From Acinetobacter rongchengensis (GTDB taxonomy: Bacteria > Pseudomonadota > Gammaproteobacteria > Pseudomonadales > Moraxellaceae), in the NCBI RefSeq assembly GCF_003611475.1, contig NZ_RAXT01000008.1, positions 46,619 through 110,618 of the forward strand: DNA of 64,000 nt, in the 5' to 3' direction. The translations under genes were made by a program, and so were the position numbers. The notes under the pieces were generated by a model. The model was not told the origin of the DNA and ran no database searches. It was given only the letters and a program-made list of their open reading frames with translations. How positions within the stretch are numbered: the stretch's first letter is position 1; the number at the start of each line of letters is the position of its first letter. This document shows positions 63,894 to 64,000 of this stretch, in pieces.

Positions 63894-64000
63894 AGCCTAT
63901 CCGTTCGGAATGTTCTTCATTCACTATAAATAACTGAATCCATTGTTGCATAACATCCAACGTCATTTATTCTTTTTTCTTCTCCTTTTAACAAAAAAAT

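Noticed and set aside
1..64000. CRISPR arrays, tRNA or rRNA genes, prophage, IS elements
   Set aside because: Reading both strands I found no regularly spaced repeats, clover-leaf candidates, integrases, transposases or structural phage genes.

Overview
The window looks like chromosomal DNA of an Acinetobacter species (Gammaproteobacteria, Moraxellaceae). The evidence is an AT-rich base composition, gene orders typical of that genus (murG-murC-ddl-ftsQ-ftsA-ftsZ-lpxC as one block, pyrE beside crc, dciA beside lpxC, yqiA-parE, urtABCDE), and protein sequences close to Acinetobacter/Pseudomonas forms. I see no rRNA, tRNA, transposase, integrase, phage module or CRISPR array. Most of the window is housekeeping sequence; the novelty is mainly in regulatory and intergenic DNA.

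Layout. 1-1800: a partial di-iron/MBL-fold protein and a GDT1-type manganese exporter behind a yybP-ykoY (Mn2+) riboswitch. 1.8-7.4 kb: an unassigned DUF115-like protein, then aceF/aceE (pyruvate dehydrogenase E2 and E1). 7.6-17.1 kb: M23 peptidase, helicase loader DciA, then lpxC and the division/cell-wall cluster ftsZ-ftsA-ftsQ-ddl-murC-murG. 17.4-23.3 kb: gshB, small proteins, a methyltransferase/VanW pair, pyrE and crc, and a GGA-rich small RNA candidate directly after crc. 23.3-33 kb: accessory enzymes, two GGDEF proteins (one with a destroyed motif), GST, outer-membrane proteins, a ribosome hibernation factor, a Tsx channel and an acetyltransferase. 33.1-38.8 kb: the urea ABC transporter urtABCDE with a sigma-54-like promoter. 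39-47 kb: an AT-rich unassigned gene bracketed by duplicated terminators, parE-yqiA, a lipase-like protein, dsbB and gshA. 47-57.7 kb: hydrolases, lipoproteins, DUF445 and DUF1254 proteins, a decayed RelB/DinJ antitoxin, an aminotransferase, a MATE pump, and an SDR/TetR divergent pair. 57.9-64 kb: phoB-phoR with Pho boxes, an exonuclease-like protein, psd with a sulfurtransferase, and pncB.

How the genes work together. The 9-17 kb block couples peptidoglycan precursor synthesis, Z-ring assembly and the committed step of lipid A synthesis. gshA and gshB (28 kb apart) together make glutathione. aceE/aceF supply acetyl-CoA. Crc and the candidate Rsm/Csr RNA would be two post-transcriptional controllers of carbon use placed next to each other. 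phoBR and urtABCDE give phosphate- and nitrogen-scavenging control.

I found no clear new multi-gene system. The strongest lead for something undescribed is the small RNA at about 22547-22735: nine GGA motifs, two in AGGAT hairpin loops, one of them the terminator loop. Other leads are an inverted-repeat element lodged in the loop of the aceEF terminator, the symmetric divergent promoter at 23809-23870, and the control region of urtA.
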